Program-made: the position numbers and the translations under genes
Notes under the pieces: model-generated
Told to the model about the DNA's origin: nothing
The model's input: only the letters and a program-made list of their open reading frames with translations
Databases searched by the model: none
Origin: Thraustochytrium sp. TN22
Taxonomy: Eukaryota > Sar > Bigyra > Thraustochytrida > Thraustochytriidae
Reading direction: 5' to 3'
Assembly (NCBI GenBank): GCA_013306675.1
Contig: JABLUY010000001.1
Coordinates: 1 to 64,000, forward strand
Length of the DNA stretch: 64,000 bases
Part shown: positions 1-10,825 of the stretch, piece by piece
Numbering within the stretch: the first letter of the stretch is position 1
Layout: each line of letters starts with the position of its first letter

Positions 1-126
1 CCTCAGCTCAACGTGGAGCCACCTACTACGAATACCACTGACTCGGTGTTAAAAGGTTTCCGAAAGCCTTGGAGGCAAAAGAGAAAGCGAGCGATCGCGC
101 TGCGCGCGCCTGGCGGCGCGGCAAGC

Positions 127-3100
127 ATGCCGGGTCGCGCGTGCGGGTGCGCGCAGCCGCAGCCCAGGCCCACGCGCGAGGGCGCGCTGCCGCAATGCGA
201 CCGCTGTACGCTTTGCTCGTCGCGCGGCAACCTAACCGTGGCGGCGCTCGACCTGGAGGACGCAGAGCTCGACTCGGAGACAGAGGACGACCGCGAACGC
301 CAGGGCGCCTGCGGGCACGGCGATGGGGCAAGCGAGGATCATCCTGCGCTGCAGACGAAGCCTTCTCGAGAGGTCGAGCCCGCACTGCAGCCGAAGGAGC
401 CCTCGCAAGAAGCCGAGCCCGAGTCCAGGCCGCTCATCGCGCAAGAGGCCGCGCCGCTCGCGAGGGAGGCCGCCACAGCCGGCGATGCCACGGCCGATGC
501 CGCCGCGGCAGTCCCGAGCGCTGACGTGCTGCTTCTCCGGGCCTTGGCTGCGCCGTTCAAGTGGCCGGAGACGCTGGTGAACAGGCTACCATCGTTCGCG
601 AACCGCAACAACCCGACCACAATAAGCAAGGACAATTTGGAGGCCATGCAAGAGGCGGTGGGGGCAGTGGCGGCCTTTTTCTATCCCGCCGATCCAGACG
701 CGCTTCTGAGCAAAGTCGCCGCTCCGCGATGTGCGTCGCATCCTTTGCCGCAGGAGGAGACGCCGTGCGGGGCATGTGCGTCCTTTGTGGCGACCTGCGA
801 GGCTCTCGCCAGGGCGACCACAGACGACTCCCTGGAAGCCCGCGTGGGGCGGGCCATCCTTGCGCACAGCCTCTCATGGCGAGAAGTTCGAGCGCACAAG
901 GCGGCTGGTCGGCTCGACATGGACAAGGGTGCTTACAAGAGAGCGAGGCGGGACTTCGAGGGCCTGCTCGAGACGAAGCGGCTATCGCCGTCACACCGGG
1001 CTAGCGGGTCTGCGGACGTGGCCTTCGCTGTGCGCTTCATTCTCAGCCCTGAGTTTGTCGGGTTCTCGACCTGGGCCACGCGTCGTGTGCAGCTCGGCCC
1101 TGGCGAGGCTTACGTCCTGCCACGCGCCGTTCTGCAGGAGAAAAGCGAGCGCGTCTTGCGCGCCTACCAAGAAGCCTGCGTCGCTCAGGACCGCAGGGCG
1201 CTACCCGAGCAGAGCATGCGCGGCATCCTCAGCGCGATCACCAGCTCGAACCTGCGAGCAATCTCCGACCGCGACCACGACGCCAGCCTCGGTCGCGCAA
1301 CTCGCACACTCCGCCGCCTAGTCTCCCGCTTTGCCCGGACTGACGTCGAGCGCGACGCCCTCTCGGCCCGCGTGGACACCGTTCATGCCTTGTCAAGCTC
1401 GACGCTCGCGGTGGACCACATGCGCAAGGCCCACCAAGCCACCTGCGAGACAAGGAACTGTTGCACGTGCAAGTTTCCATTCTGGGTTCTCGCGCAGCTC
1501 CGGTCACTCGTGCTGGCCGACAAGAGCGACTTCGGCGAGGCTGACCGGGTGGACGCCCTGCGATTTCTCACTGACTGTGAACAAGCCTGGAAGCTTTTTC
1601 GTGGGCGGGCTGAGGTGGACGCGAAGCAGAAGGCCGCAGTGGAGGCGCAATTGCAGGCGATGCGCGCTCGTTGCGTGGAGCTTCAAGGTTCGGATGAGGC
1701 CCTCCTCTTCGAGGCGTGGGCACCCGCTGATGCACTTCTGTGCAGGAGCGCGCCCTTGGCAGGAAATGCCGCACGCGTTTTGCCGCGAGGCGTGCGGCTC
1801 CACAGCACCAAAATCGTGACCTTTCGGTTTGACACCTCCACGAAGACAGCGAAGCGCGTGGAACACCACCTTGCATCCATCGTACTCAACGGGGCGCGCC
1901 GTGGGGCCGAGGAAGTGCTTGCAGTCAACGAGGCGCTTCTCTTTGAGCTGTCGCAGCACGAAGATCTCCAGCATATCAAGCAGGTCACCATCGTCACCGA
2001 CGCTCGGTGGGACCAGAGCTCGCTCTTCGTTGTGGGCGCGGGCTTCTTCAGCGGGTACTGTGGCCTTCGCGTGTCCAGGCTTCTGCGATCCTCCAACACG
2101 CGCGAGATGCTCGAGCCGCACTTTGCGCAGGTCGCATCCAAACTGGCAAAGTACAACCGGCACACCCAAGGCGAGCAGCCGTCTGGCGCGGATGTTTTTG
2201 CGGCCCTTGAGGCCGGCGGCGGCCTCCCAGGCACCGTTCTGCACCTCGTCCGCCCGGCATTCGAGGCGGACGTGTGGTCCCGGAAGCTGCGTGCGCTAGC
2301 TCAACTTGGCAACGTGCCCAGCATGGTCCTCGAGGCTGTTTACACGGACGCAAGGATGCCCGCGCCGACCCACGGTACTTCCGCAGTCACCGTCTCTGCG
2401 TCGGTCTGTGCAGGGGGGAGCAGCGCCTCCATGCGGTTTGACCTTGCACAGGGCACGTGCGAGATGCTGGGCGGGTCGACCAAACATGTTGTCCCGCACC
2501 TATTGCCGTGCGAAACCTGCACTGACGACGAAGCCGAGGCGGTAGAGGATGAGGCAAGCCTCGCCGGTCCGGGCCAGGATCGCGCTGTCAATCTCCCGCT
2601 CACACGGTGCACGCTCCTGACAAGCTCGTGCACAACCGCTTCCACACGAAACCAGTTCCGGGTCGAGGAGCAACGAGACCAGCAGGACGAGTCTATGCTC
2701 GTGAGTCGCGAGTCCACGCGGCGCAACGAGGTCGTTGTTGCGGTGCTGCAAGCCAAGGAGCTTCTGGAGACCTTTGATGGCGCGCACGCTGGTGACGCGG
2801 CGCTCGTCCAGCTCGCTGCGGGGCACGAGATGGTGCTGAGCTCGGACCGCGATGTCCCGTTGAGCCATGCCGGCGCCAACCTGACATCTGCTAGCTACTT
2901 CCCGGACTACCTTGCCCTTCGCGAGCAAAGGGTACGCGAGCTGCTCGCCGAGGGCATGCGAAGTCCGGGCTCGATTCTCGCAGAGATGGAGAGGGACTTC
3001 CCGGCCCTTTTCTGCCTGCCTTCTGAGGCGAGCCTCTTGCGCTTCGTGGCACAAACATCTTCGGCACCGCACGCCCAGTCGCGGGCACCGTTGGCATGTC

Positions 3101-3372
3101 CGCAGGACTGCCAGCCACCAGACCAGGTTCCACGTCCACAGATGCACATTTGGCCAGAATCCCAGCCCCAGGCGCATTTCATCCCACCGCCAACGCCTCA
3201 CCTAGGACAGCCGCAGCATCAGCAGCAGGGCCAGTTCCATCACCCCCATCATTACCATCAGCAGGCCCAGCACCAGCAGGTCCAGTTGTTTTCGCCTTTA
3301 CAGCAATTGCAGCAGCAACTTGCTCAAGACCTGCATGCAATCCATCTGCATTTCCAGCAGCAGCAGCAGCGC

Positions 3373-3413
<41 letters not shown>

Positions 3414-3414
3414 A

Positions 3415-3458
<44 letters not shown>

Positions 3459-4264
3459 ACAGCAACAACAGCAACAGCAACAGCAGCAGCAACAGCAGCA
3501 GCAACAGAAACAGCACCACAAGCAGCAGGATGAGGAGCTGGAGAATATAAATGTGGGGGAGCAAGAGCTGCAGCAGGAGGAAAAAGCGAAGCCTCGCAAG
3601 GCTCCAAAGCTGACATGGAAGCAGTTGGACACCATCACCAAACTCATGGCAAAGCTCGTTTCGCATGTGAAGAACTCAGGGAGAACCAAGTTTTTTTCCG
3701 TCAACAGGGAGAGCTTCTTTGTGCCAGTCGCCGAGCTCTACGAGGAAATGCTGCATATTCCGTTACCCATGAGAACGGCCCAGCAGTGGTTTCGAAGAGC
3801 AATCGAAACGAGGACTGCCTTCGGAAAGGCTGTCTGGCAAAATGTCTACAAAGCCTATCGCGATCGACACATTGGCACTCTACTGCCGGATGCCACTTCG
3901 GGCCGTGTCATGAGCGGCACAGTGGGCTTCTTTGACTGGTTCTTCACCCAGAGCGCGTCAAAGTACATCGACCATGAGGGAGAGCGTCTTCGCTTCACCA
4001 TCGAGGGCTTCGCGGTCGTTCAACTGCGCGATCGCCCTAAACGTGAGTCAGCCGTCACCGGCGGCGTGGCCACGCAGCAGCAGCGGCGGGACCTGGATGA
4101 GGACCACCAGCAGAAGCAACCCAGCACCACCACCAGCACCAACACCAGCACCAGCACCAGCAGCTGCAACGCCGCAGCAGCACCAGAAGCACCACCAGCA
4201 CCAGCACCAGCACCATCACCACCACCACTAGCTCCTGCACTAGTTCCAGCAGCACAGCAGCAGC

Positions 4265-4278
<14 letters not shown>
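127..4278 (+). CDS. Large polyglutamine-rich protein, function unknown
   Basis: I do not recognise a family. The frame is open from base 1, so the gene may begin left of the window; the first ATG is at 127 (1383 aa). The N-terminus has Cys pairs (CGCAQ, CDRCTLC) followed by an acidic stretch, then several hundred residues of ordinary complexity with scattered CxxC pairs (for example CCTC near base 1460 and CETC near 2515). A His/Pro/Gln-rich linker leads into about 50 near-continuous glutamines (3355-3508). A compact block follows (bases 3612-4040) beginning TWKQLDTITKLMAKLVSHVK and rich in aromatic residues, which looks like a folded DNA- or protein-binding module. The tail is Thr/Ser/Pro/Gln repeats. 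The TAG stop lies inside a CAG tract. A nuclear regulatory protein or a domesticated mobile-element protein are both possible; neither is shown. Confidence 0.6.
3355..3508 (+). repeat. CAG/CAA tract coding polyglutamine
   Basis: About 50 mixed CAG and CAA codons in frame with the 127-4278 gene. The CAA interruptions would slow slippage compared with a pure CAG run. Confidence 0.9.

Positions 4279-4317
<39 letters not shown>
4255..4317 (+). repeat. CAG tract spanning a stop codon and the next gene's 5' UTR
   Basis: A run of CAG triplets with a single TAG (4276-4278) in register with the repeat. That TAG is the stop codon of the upstream polyQ gene. The run continues for about 12 more CAG units and ends about 35 bp before the start codon of the lipid kinase at 4352. 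Confidence 0.9.
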
Positions 4318-4318
<1 letters not shown>

Positions 4319-4351
4319 GCCTACACCAGCACCAGCACCAGCCGCAAGAGG

Positions 4352-6208
4352 ATGGGCTGCGCGTCGTCGCAGTACTGGGGCGAATGGCCGCGTCCAGAGG
4401 CGCCGGGCGCGCGCGGCAAGAAGGTGGAGATCTTCATGGCCGTGAACCCCGGGTCGGGCGGCCTGCAGGCAAAGCAGCTGGTGGACATGGGCATTCCGCG
4501 GTTCGAGATGGACCTGGGCAAGGGCAGCACGGGCCAGGTGACGATCTTCAGCCTCAAGGACAACGCGGCGCGTGAGAGCCACTTCCAGCGCATGGGCGAG
4601 CTCGCGCGCGACCCCGACCACGTGGACGTGCGCGTGGTGGCCTGCGGCGGGGACGGCACGGTCAAGTGGGTCATCGCGTGCCTGGCCAAGGTGGATGGCC
4701 TGAGCGTGCCCATCGCCATCATCCCGTTCGGCACGGGCAACGACCTGGCGCGCAGCCTGGGCTGGGGCGCGCAGCCGCCCAGCCCGCTGCTGGGCGTCGG
4801 CCTGGCTGCGCTGCGCGACCGCCTGCTCATGATCCACGCCGCGGAGGAGATCCCGCTGGACGTCTGGCTGGTGCGCGTGCGCCTAGAGGAGGGCAACGAC
4901 GCGTTTTTTGAGGAGGTCAAGGACCAGAAGGTGGTCAAGACGCGCGCCGGCGAGCGCGAGATCGAGGAGGTCATGATCAACTACTTCTCCATCGGCGCCG
5001 ACGGCGAGCTAATGTTCGCCTTTGAGCAGAACCGCGGCAAGACGCAATTCGCCAATAAGACCGTCTACGTGCGCAAGGGCATGGCGCAGGCTATCGTGCC
5101 CCCGCAGCGCCTGTCCAAGTTCATCGATTCCGCCTCCTCCGGCCCGGGCGCCGTGCTCACGGACGGCGCAGCGGGGGACGCCAATCCGCCGCCGCAGAAG
5201 CTCGAGTTCAACGACAAGGACCGCATGCTGCTTTTCCTCAACATCCCCAGCTACGGCGCCGGCGCGGATCCGTGGCGTCGCAAGAAGGACCGCGCCGCTG
5301 TGGCGGCTGCGGCCGCGCAGGCCGCCGGCAAGAAGCGCATGAGCCGCTTTCACCCGCAATTCGTCGGCGACCGCGAGGTTGAGGTCATGACGGTCAACCG
5401 CACCTCCGACATTGGACTCTCGCTCACCACGGGCTCCACGCTCGGCCTGCACCGGTTGCGCCAGGGCTCCGAGTTCTTCGTCAAGTTTCGCAAGGGCGCC
5501 GACGTGTACTTTCAGGTCGACGGCGAGGCGCTCAAGGCCAACAAAGCGCATTCCGTCGCCGTCTTGCACGGCTACCAGGTGCGCCTCCTCCGCGCCAGGC
5601 GCGCCAAGGCACAGGCCTTCCCGCAGGGCTACGTCCCGGAACATGCGCCGCCTCCGTACGAGGAGGTCAAAAAGGACCTTGCCGGCGAGCACGTGCCGCC
5701 CGCGCTCGAGCCGCATGACGAGGGTGCCGTTCGCGTCGCCGATGTTGAGGTCGACGAGCAGCTGCGTGAGGAGGCCGAGGCGATTCACGAGAAGGAAGAG
5801 GTCACCGCCGCGCTCGAGGCCAAGGAAGAGGGGGCCGACGAAAACATGGAAATGCTGGTCCCGCGCGAGTCGCGTCTCAGCAACGCAACCATCCTCGAGG
5901 AAGACCTTGAGACTGTTAGGGCGGAGGAAGCCAGCAAGGTGGGCGCGCAGGCCGGCGAGGAGACCAAGGAGGGCGAGGCGGACGAGGTCCTTGCCGCGCA
6001 GTCCGACGCAAACGAGCAAGGGGATGTGCAAAGCACCGCCGACGCAAACGAGGAGGAGGACCTGCAGAGCACGGCCGACGCAAACGAAAGAGACGACCTG
6101 CAGACCACTGCCGAAGCAACTGAGAAGGAGGGGGCGCAGACCACTGTTGGAGGAAATGAGAAGGACGAGGAGCCGCAGACCACTGCCGAGCCCCAACCTT
6201 CCAGCTAG
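4352..6208 (+). CDS. Diacylglycerol kinase family lipid kinase, N-terminally acylated
   Basis: A 618-residue protein with the DAGK catalytic signature. It has a glycine-rich start (VNPGSGG, about residues 31-37), the nucleotide-binding GGDGT at about 99-103 and PFGTGNDLAR at about 125-134, followed by an accessory half containing NYFSIGADGE. Such kinases phosphorylate diacylglycerol or a related lipid with ATP. The protein begins MGCASS, a good N-myristoylation signal with an adjacent palmitoylatable Cys, so membrane attachment is likely. There is no C1 domain. The last 150 residues are acidic and repetitive, with units like STADANE/TTAEATE, and look disordered. The start is only 73 bp after the preceding stop. 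Substrate (diacylglycerol, ceramide or sphingosine) cannot be told from sequence. Confidence 0.85.
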   Translation: MGCASSQYWGEWPRPEAPGARGKKVEIFMAVNPGSGGLQAKQLVDMGIPRFEMDLGKGSTGQVTIFSLKDNAARESHFQRMGELARDPDHVDVRVVACGGDGTVKWVIACLAKVDGLSVPIAIIPFGTGNDLARSLGWGAQPPSPLLGVGLAALRDRLLMIHAAEEIPLDVWLVRVRLEEGNDAFFEEVKDQKVVKTRAGEREIEEVMINYFSIGADGELMFAFEQNRGKTQFANKTVYVRKGMAQAIVPPQRLSKFIDSASSGPGAVLTDGAAGDANPPPQKLEFNDKDRMLLFLNIPSYGAGADPWRRKKDRAAVAAAAAQAAGKKRMSRFHPQFVGDREVEVMTVNRTSDIGLSLTTGSTLGLHRLRQGSEFFVKFRKGADVYFQVDGEALKANKAHSVAVLHGYQVRLLRARRAKAQAFPQGYVPEHAPPPYEEVKKDLAGEHVPPALEPHDEGAVRVADVEVDEQLREEAEAIHEKEEVTAALEAKEEGADENMEMLVPRESRLSNATILEEDLETVRAEEASKVGAQAGEETKEGEADEVLAAQSDANEQGDVQSTADANEEEDLQSTADANERDDLQTTAEATEKEGAQTTVGGNEKDEEPQTTAEPQPSS

Positions 6209-6448
6209 CTCTGAAGCTAGAGTAGCTACTAGAGAGAGAGAGCTAGAGCTAGAGAATAGAGCGCGTTCCCCGTGAAGAACAAAATTGTTGTGCACTGCGG
6301 CCTCATTGCGTCAGAACAGCGAAATCGCGAGATTGTTGGCTCAAACGCAAGGCGCGTGCGGCAAGTGGGGCCTTCTAGGGCAGAGGGCTTCGGAGCTCAA
6401 AGATGTTTTGCTTGCTCGAAATTTTGGAACTTTACCTCCGAGACTCCT
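6209..6448. other. Convergent 3' intergenic stretch
   Basis: 240 bp between two convergent genes. It starts with a purine-rich run of agag/ctag units (about 6210-6262). I see no gene. Confidence 0.6.
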
Positions 6449-7103
6449 CTACTTGAATTTGAACATCTTGTGCATCCGCTTGTTCTTGTGCTTCTTGTGA
6501 GACTTCTTGTGCTTCATGTACTTGAGGTCTCCCTGCGCATAGTATTGCAGACTGGGCGGCGCTCCTGGCGGCGGGGGTGCGTAGTGAACAGACGCGCCAG
6601 GAGGGCCATGAGGAGGGCCGTGCGGAGGGTGGCCGTGCGAGCCAGGGCCCGGAGGGTGGTAAGCCATGCCATAGTGCGGGCCAGGAGGCGGCGGGCTGTT
6701 CTGCACGTAGACGTTGATCGTCTCGTAATCCGGCTGCTGGTACTGGTGGTGATGATGTTGCGGCGGCGGCGGTGGCGGTGGCGCTTGCGCGTAGGCGTAG
6801 GTGCCGGGTGGCGCTCTTGGCGCTGGCACGGGCGCTGGCGTCGTCATGGCAAAACGCGATGGCGAGGTCTGCGCCATGGGTGGCGGGACGGCAGGCCGCG
6901 ACGCGGTTCCAGGCTGCGTCGGCACGGCCGGCACACGGTAGGCGTGCGGCATCGGCGGTGCCGAGGGCGCCGGCACCTCGGTCGGATACATGCTGGGCTT
7001 GGTGCGCTGCGCGTCCTCATCCCTGAATTGCAGCGGCTCCTTGGTTGCCGTCTTGAAGAGATGCTTGCCCAAGCTCGCCGCTCGCTCCGGGTCGAGCTTC
7101 TGC

Positions 7104-7139
<36 letters not shown>

Positions 7140-7279
7140 AAGTCAAGGTGGGTCTGCGGCTGCACGGGCGCTGCTGGCGGCGCCTGGCGCCTCTCCTGCC
7201 CGTGCGTCTCCGGCGCCGCGGCCGTGGGCGACGCGATACTGGGCGTCCATGTGCCCCTGAAGCGGCGCGGCTCCGCCAT
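6449..7279 (-). CDS. Proline/histidine-rich polyQ protein with lysine/histidine-rich C-terminus
   Basis: A 276-residue low-complexity protein of unknown function. It has an N-terminal Pro/Ala-rich part, a polyglutamine tract near residues 48-60, a short ordinary stretch (KLDPERAASLGKHLFKTA), long Pro runs with polyHis, and Tyr/Pro/Gly/His-rich repeats. The end is strongly basic (KYMKHKKSHKKHKNK), like a nuclear localisation or nucleic-acid-binding tail. There are no membrane segments. The ATG at 7279 is the first in frame and is preceded by very GC-rich promoter-type sequence. The composition resembles disordered RNA- or chromatin-associated proteins, but that is inference. Confidence 0.6.
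7102..7140 (-). repeat. CAG (CTG on +) tract
   Basis: About 13 triplets coding the glutamine run of the Pro/His-rich protein. Confidence 0.85.
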
Positions 7280-8244
7280 GGCGGCGAGCGCCTCCTCGCC
7301 GCTCCTCTCCCTCCTCCGCGGCCTTCGCCTCGCCTCGCCGCGCCGCGCCGCGCCGCGCCGCGCCGCGCGCCGCCGCCGCCGCCGACCGCGAGCGTGCGCC
7401 GCGCCAGGCTCGGGGCAGGATCCGGGTCAGATTCGGAGACCTGACCGGACGAGGACTCTGTTTTGCTTTGCCGTTCTGCCGCGCTGCTCGCTATCCGCCC
7501 GTCCGAGCTCAGCGAGCTGCTTCCTGTTCGCTTCCCGCAACGTCAAAGTAACTTGAGAAGAAGCCCGAGTCGATAAGAAAAGATCGTCGCCGCGGCGGGA
7601 CCGGACGCGGGCGTCCCCGCGCATTCGCGCAGTTTGCAGTTCTGCGGCGGCGGAATGCATGCCAAGCCAACCACGCCGCGCCGCCGGCACGAGCGCGAGC
7701 GCGAGCACGCCGGGCAACTCGAGGCGGGCGCATGCGCAGCCCCTGCTGCCGGCGGCCCGGGCTCCACGGCGACGGCTCGGAGCGCGCGCAGGCGAGGCGC
7801 GGTCCGGGGCCGACGGGGTGGTGGCGGCCGGCTTGGAGGCGTACGAGGGGGTCAGCGCTTCGCTTCGAGTTCGGATGGACTCGGAGGCAGCTGTGGAGGT
7901 GGGAGAAGGACTGCGCGGAGGAGGAGAGCCTCGGGGAGGAGGTGCTGATGCGGCACGGTGCGAGGTGCCGCGGCGCACGACGTGGCGTACGATGCGCGGA
8001 GACTCTAGGCTCGCGAAGGCTTGGCGGGATGGGCGTGCGCGAGCTCGCGACGTCGTTGGGAGTTTGTGCCGGAGGACTCGGGTGCATCCGCGTGGTCTTG
8101 GACGAAAGGGAAGCGCCAGGAGCATCTTGGCGCGCGATGCTGCGCAGCTGCGGCCAACGCGGCTGAGGCGGTGGAAGCGAGCTCGGGTGCAAGCCCGGCC
8201 GGCGAAAGGACTTGGTGAGGCCGTGATGACGCGGCGGTCTCATG

Positions 8245-8430
8245 CCAGACGAAGCGAGATGGGACATGGGCGGGCACCCTCTGGCCATTTGCTGCGGCGC
8301 AGAAGCTGCGCGACATGCGGGTAGAGCGTGTCATGTCGCGAACGCTTCGTGCCAGGTGAAACACGACGGGACATGGGCGCACCGGCACACCCGCGCCGTC
8401 CGTTCGCTACGGCGCAGACGCTGCGCGCCA
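8245..8430. repeat. Degenerate direct duplication, period about 105 bp
   Basis: Two diverged copies share the blocks gggacatgggcg and cggcgcaga.gctgcgcg.cat. They are too diverged to be recent. Confidence 0.5.
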
Positions 8431-8483
8431 TACGGCGCGACGGAGAGCTGGATTCAAGTGGAGCATGTCGCCACGCGGCTTAG

Positions 8484-8506
8484 CATGCATGCATGCATGC
8501 ATGCAT
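8484..8506. repeat. ATGC tetranucleotide microsatellite
   Basis: Five to six uninterrupted ATGC units. The unit is palindromic (GCATGC). Confidence 0.85.
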
Positions 8507-9525
8507 AAACAAGGTATGATGACCTTCAGGAGTCGGCGCCCGGACATGAATGGCTGGTCCTCGTGCATCACCTGGCAGCACGAGCACCAATGAACGCGCA
8601 GAGCGACGATGGGCTTGAAATGTCTATAGGCACTGCGCAATCAATGATGACCTCGGCCTGGTGATCACTAAAAGAGGTCTTGGGGTCTGTTGATGGACTG
8701 CGCAGGAAGTCAGTTTCCACTGCTGCGGCACGCACCGGATCTTGTCTCAGGCGAGCTGGGACGGGAGCTCGTGCTGCGCGCGGCTAGCTTCGCACAGCAT
8801 GCCAAACGCTCCGCCGTGGTCACGTCACGCTCGGCGCACTGGAGGGGCGGCCTGGGCACACAAACCGTGGTCACTTCATTCAAAGCCAGAGTGGCGGCTG
8901 CTAAGTTGAAGACGATGCTCTCATGTTGAATGAAGATGATGCTCTTTCTCACTGTAGCTCCCACGGCGCAACAAGTCAGCTCGGCGATGATGCACAATGC
9001 GGCACGGCAGGCTGTCCTCGTCTTCACTTTGGGACTGCTGCCGCCGCATCATCCGCAGCTGACATGCCCACGCCTCGCCCACGCCGCCTCGTCTCGCTTT
9101 GCCGGCGCCGCCTCGCAAGGCGTATCTTCCTTTGCATCTCACAGTCAGTCACTGGCAGGCTCCCACCTCCCCGCAGATGCTGCAGGCCGACCTCCGCTCG
9201 CGGACGCAGTGCGTGCACTGGCACTGCACGCTCGCGCAACCTTCCTCGGCGTCCTGTCCCGGTCGAGCCGCTTTGTCTCGGCTCGGCTCGCCTCAAATCG
9301 CCTCGCCTCGACTGGCATCGTCTGGCATCGTCTGGCGCCGTCCTGCGTTGCCTCGCGTCGCGTCGCCTCGCATTTGATTGCTCTGATTGATTGATTTGTT
9401 GCAACCTGCACCCGGCCGCCGCCTGCTTGGAATAGGCCGGTTGGGCGCGGATAGGGCGCGCATCTGCACGTGTGGCTAAGCAGCGTCGCGCGGTGCGAGC
9501 AGAACGGAGAGAGGTGCGGTCGCGC

Positions 9526-9558
<33 letters not shown>

Positions 9559-9596
9559 AGCGCGGCAGCGCGGAGCAGAGCGGAGCAGCCATCACC

Positions 9597-10493
9597 ATGG
9601 CGGGCGTGGACGCGCTTTCGGAGACGGGCGAGGAGCTGTGCCTGCTGGCGGTGCCCAAGAAGGGGCGCCTGTACGACAAGTGCAACTCGCTGCTGGCGGG
9701 CATCGGGCTGGAGTACAAGCGGGCGCCGCGGCAGGACATCGCCATGTGCCCGTCGATGCCCATCAAGATCGTGTTCCTGCCGGCCAAGGACATCGCGCGC
9801 TTCGTGGGTGAGGGCAACGTGGACATTGGGCTCACGGGCCAGGACATGATCGCGGAGGCGAACGTGGAGGTGAACGAGCTCATCCACACCGGCTTCGGCA
9901 AGTGCCAGCTGGCGCTTCAGGCGCCCATCAAGGACGGCATCAGTGACCCGGCCATGGTCGCTGGCAAGCGCATCGCCACGAGCTTCCCATACCTGACCAA
10001 GAAGTACTTTGACGCGCTCACGCAGGACGGCGCACCAGAGACGCAGATTCGCTCCATCTCCGGTTCCGTGGAGGCCGCCTGTGGGCTCGGGCTCGCCGAC
10101 GCCGTCGTCGACCTCGTCGAGACCGGCACCACCATGAAGGCCGCCGGCCTGGAGATTGTCTCCACCATCATGCGCACCGAGACTGTCGTCATCTCCAACC
10201 CGCACTCCACTCACCTGGAGATCATCGAGACACTGCGCAAGCGCATTGAGGGCTACCTGCTCGCGCTCAAGCACAAGATGATGTACTACAACATCCCCAA
10301 GGACAAGCTCGAGGAGGCCATCAAGATTACGCCCGGCAAGAAGAAGCCCACCATCACGCCGCTCGCGGACGACTCCTGGCTCTCCGTCGGCGCCATGGTT
10401 GCCACCTCCGAGGTCAACAACATCATGGACGACCTCCAAAAGATGGGCGCCACCGACATCTTCGTCGTGGACCTCAACAACTGCCGCGCCTGA
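9597..10493 (+). CDS. HIS1: ATP phosphoribosyltransferase, long form (histidine synthesis, step 1)
   Basis: A 298-residue protein that condenses ATP with PRPP, the committed step of histidine synthesis. The N-terminal half follows the HisG fold, with PKKGRLYDK near residue 20. The family signature is intact at about 155-182, with SGSVEAACGLGLADAVVDLV followed by ETGTTM. The last 90 residues form the ACT-like HisG_C regulatory domain (KKPTITPL...MVATSEVNNIMDDLQKMG). Length and layout match the long, histidine-feedback-sensitive type of fungi and many bacteria. The start has a good context (CACCATGG). There is no organelle presequence, so it is probably cytosolic. A GCG-triplet run lies just upstream (about 9527-9558). 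Confidence 0.95.
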   Translation: MAGVDALSETGEELCLLAVPKKGRLYDKCNSLLAGIGLEYKRAPRQDIAMCPSMPIKIVFLPAKDIARFVGEGNVDIGLTGQDMIAEANVEVNELIHTGFGKCQLALQAPIKDGISDPAMVAGKRIATSFPYLTKKYFDALTQDGAPETQIRSISGSVEAACGLGLADAVVDLVETGTTMKAAGLEIVSTIMRTETVVISNPHSTHLEIIETLRKRIEGYLLALKHKMMYYNIPKDKLEEAIKITPGKKKPTITPLADDSWLSVGAMVATSEVNNIMDDLQKMGATDIFVVDLNNCRA

Positions 10494-10812
10494 GCGCCGT
10501 CCCAGAACGCTCGCTAACCTTTTCCATGCCATGTGATTGATTCATTGCTGTCCGTGACTTGCGTGCAGGACACGCACGGAGAGGTCTGCTTGCAGTTCGT
10601 CCACCCTCGTCCCTTTTAGATTGTGTGTGTATGTGTTACTACGGGCCACCCTTTTCTTGCTGCACGGAGCGGTCAACGGAGGGAGGAGCTCCGTACACGT
10701 GCCGGCCGGCAGGCACTTGCGAGGCTGGCGGAGCACATGGTCAGCGCAAGCAAGGCCACAGCAGCACACAAGGTCGCGCGGCGTCGACCCTTACGCTTCA
10801 CAGCGTTGACCC
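10494..10812. other. Convergent 3' intergenic stretch
   Basis: 319 bp between convergent genes. The right end carries a 22-bp tandem duplication that runs into the neighbouring stop codon. Otherwise I see nothing distinctive. Confidence 0.5.
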
Positions 10813-10825
10813 TTACGCCTCGCGG
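10782..10825. repeat. 22-bp tandem duplication over a stop codon
   Basis: Copies 10782-10803 and 10804-10825 match at 18 of 22 positions. The second copy contains the last codons and stop of the 10813-11553 gene. Confidence 0.75.

Larger units (their letters stand above)
7280..9596. other. Long gene-poor intergenic region
   Basis: 2.3 kb between divergent genes. It holds GCCGC-type pentamers at 7337-7372, a degenerate direct duplication at about 8245-8430, an ATGC microsatellite at about 8484-8506, and CTCG/CGTC-rich pentamer DNA at about 9265-9375. Open frames on both strands are Arg/Ala/Ser/Pro-rich with no recognisable domain. The last few hundred bases should contain the hisG promoter. 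Confidence 0.5.

Noticed and set aside
7509-8324. Frames of 220-260 codons on both strands in the 7.3-9.6 kb gap
   Set aside because: No ATG-context, domain or composition support. The two strands are equally open, as expected for GC-rich DNA.
9024-10532. Long antisense open frame across hisG
   Set aside because: It is the complement of a highly conserved gene; the composition is Arg/Ala/His shadow and no domain is visible.
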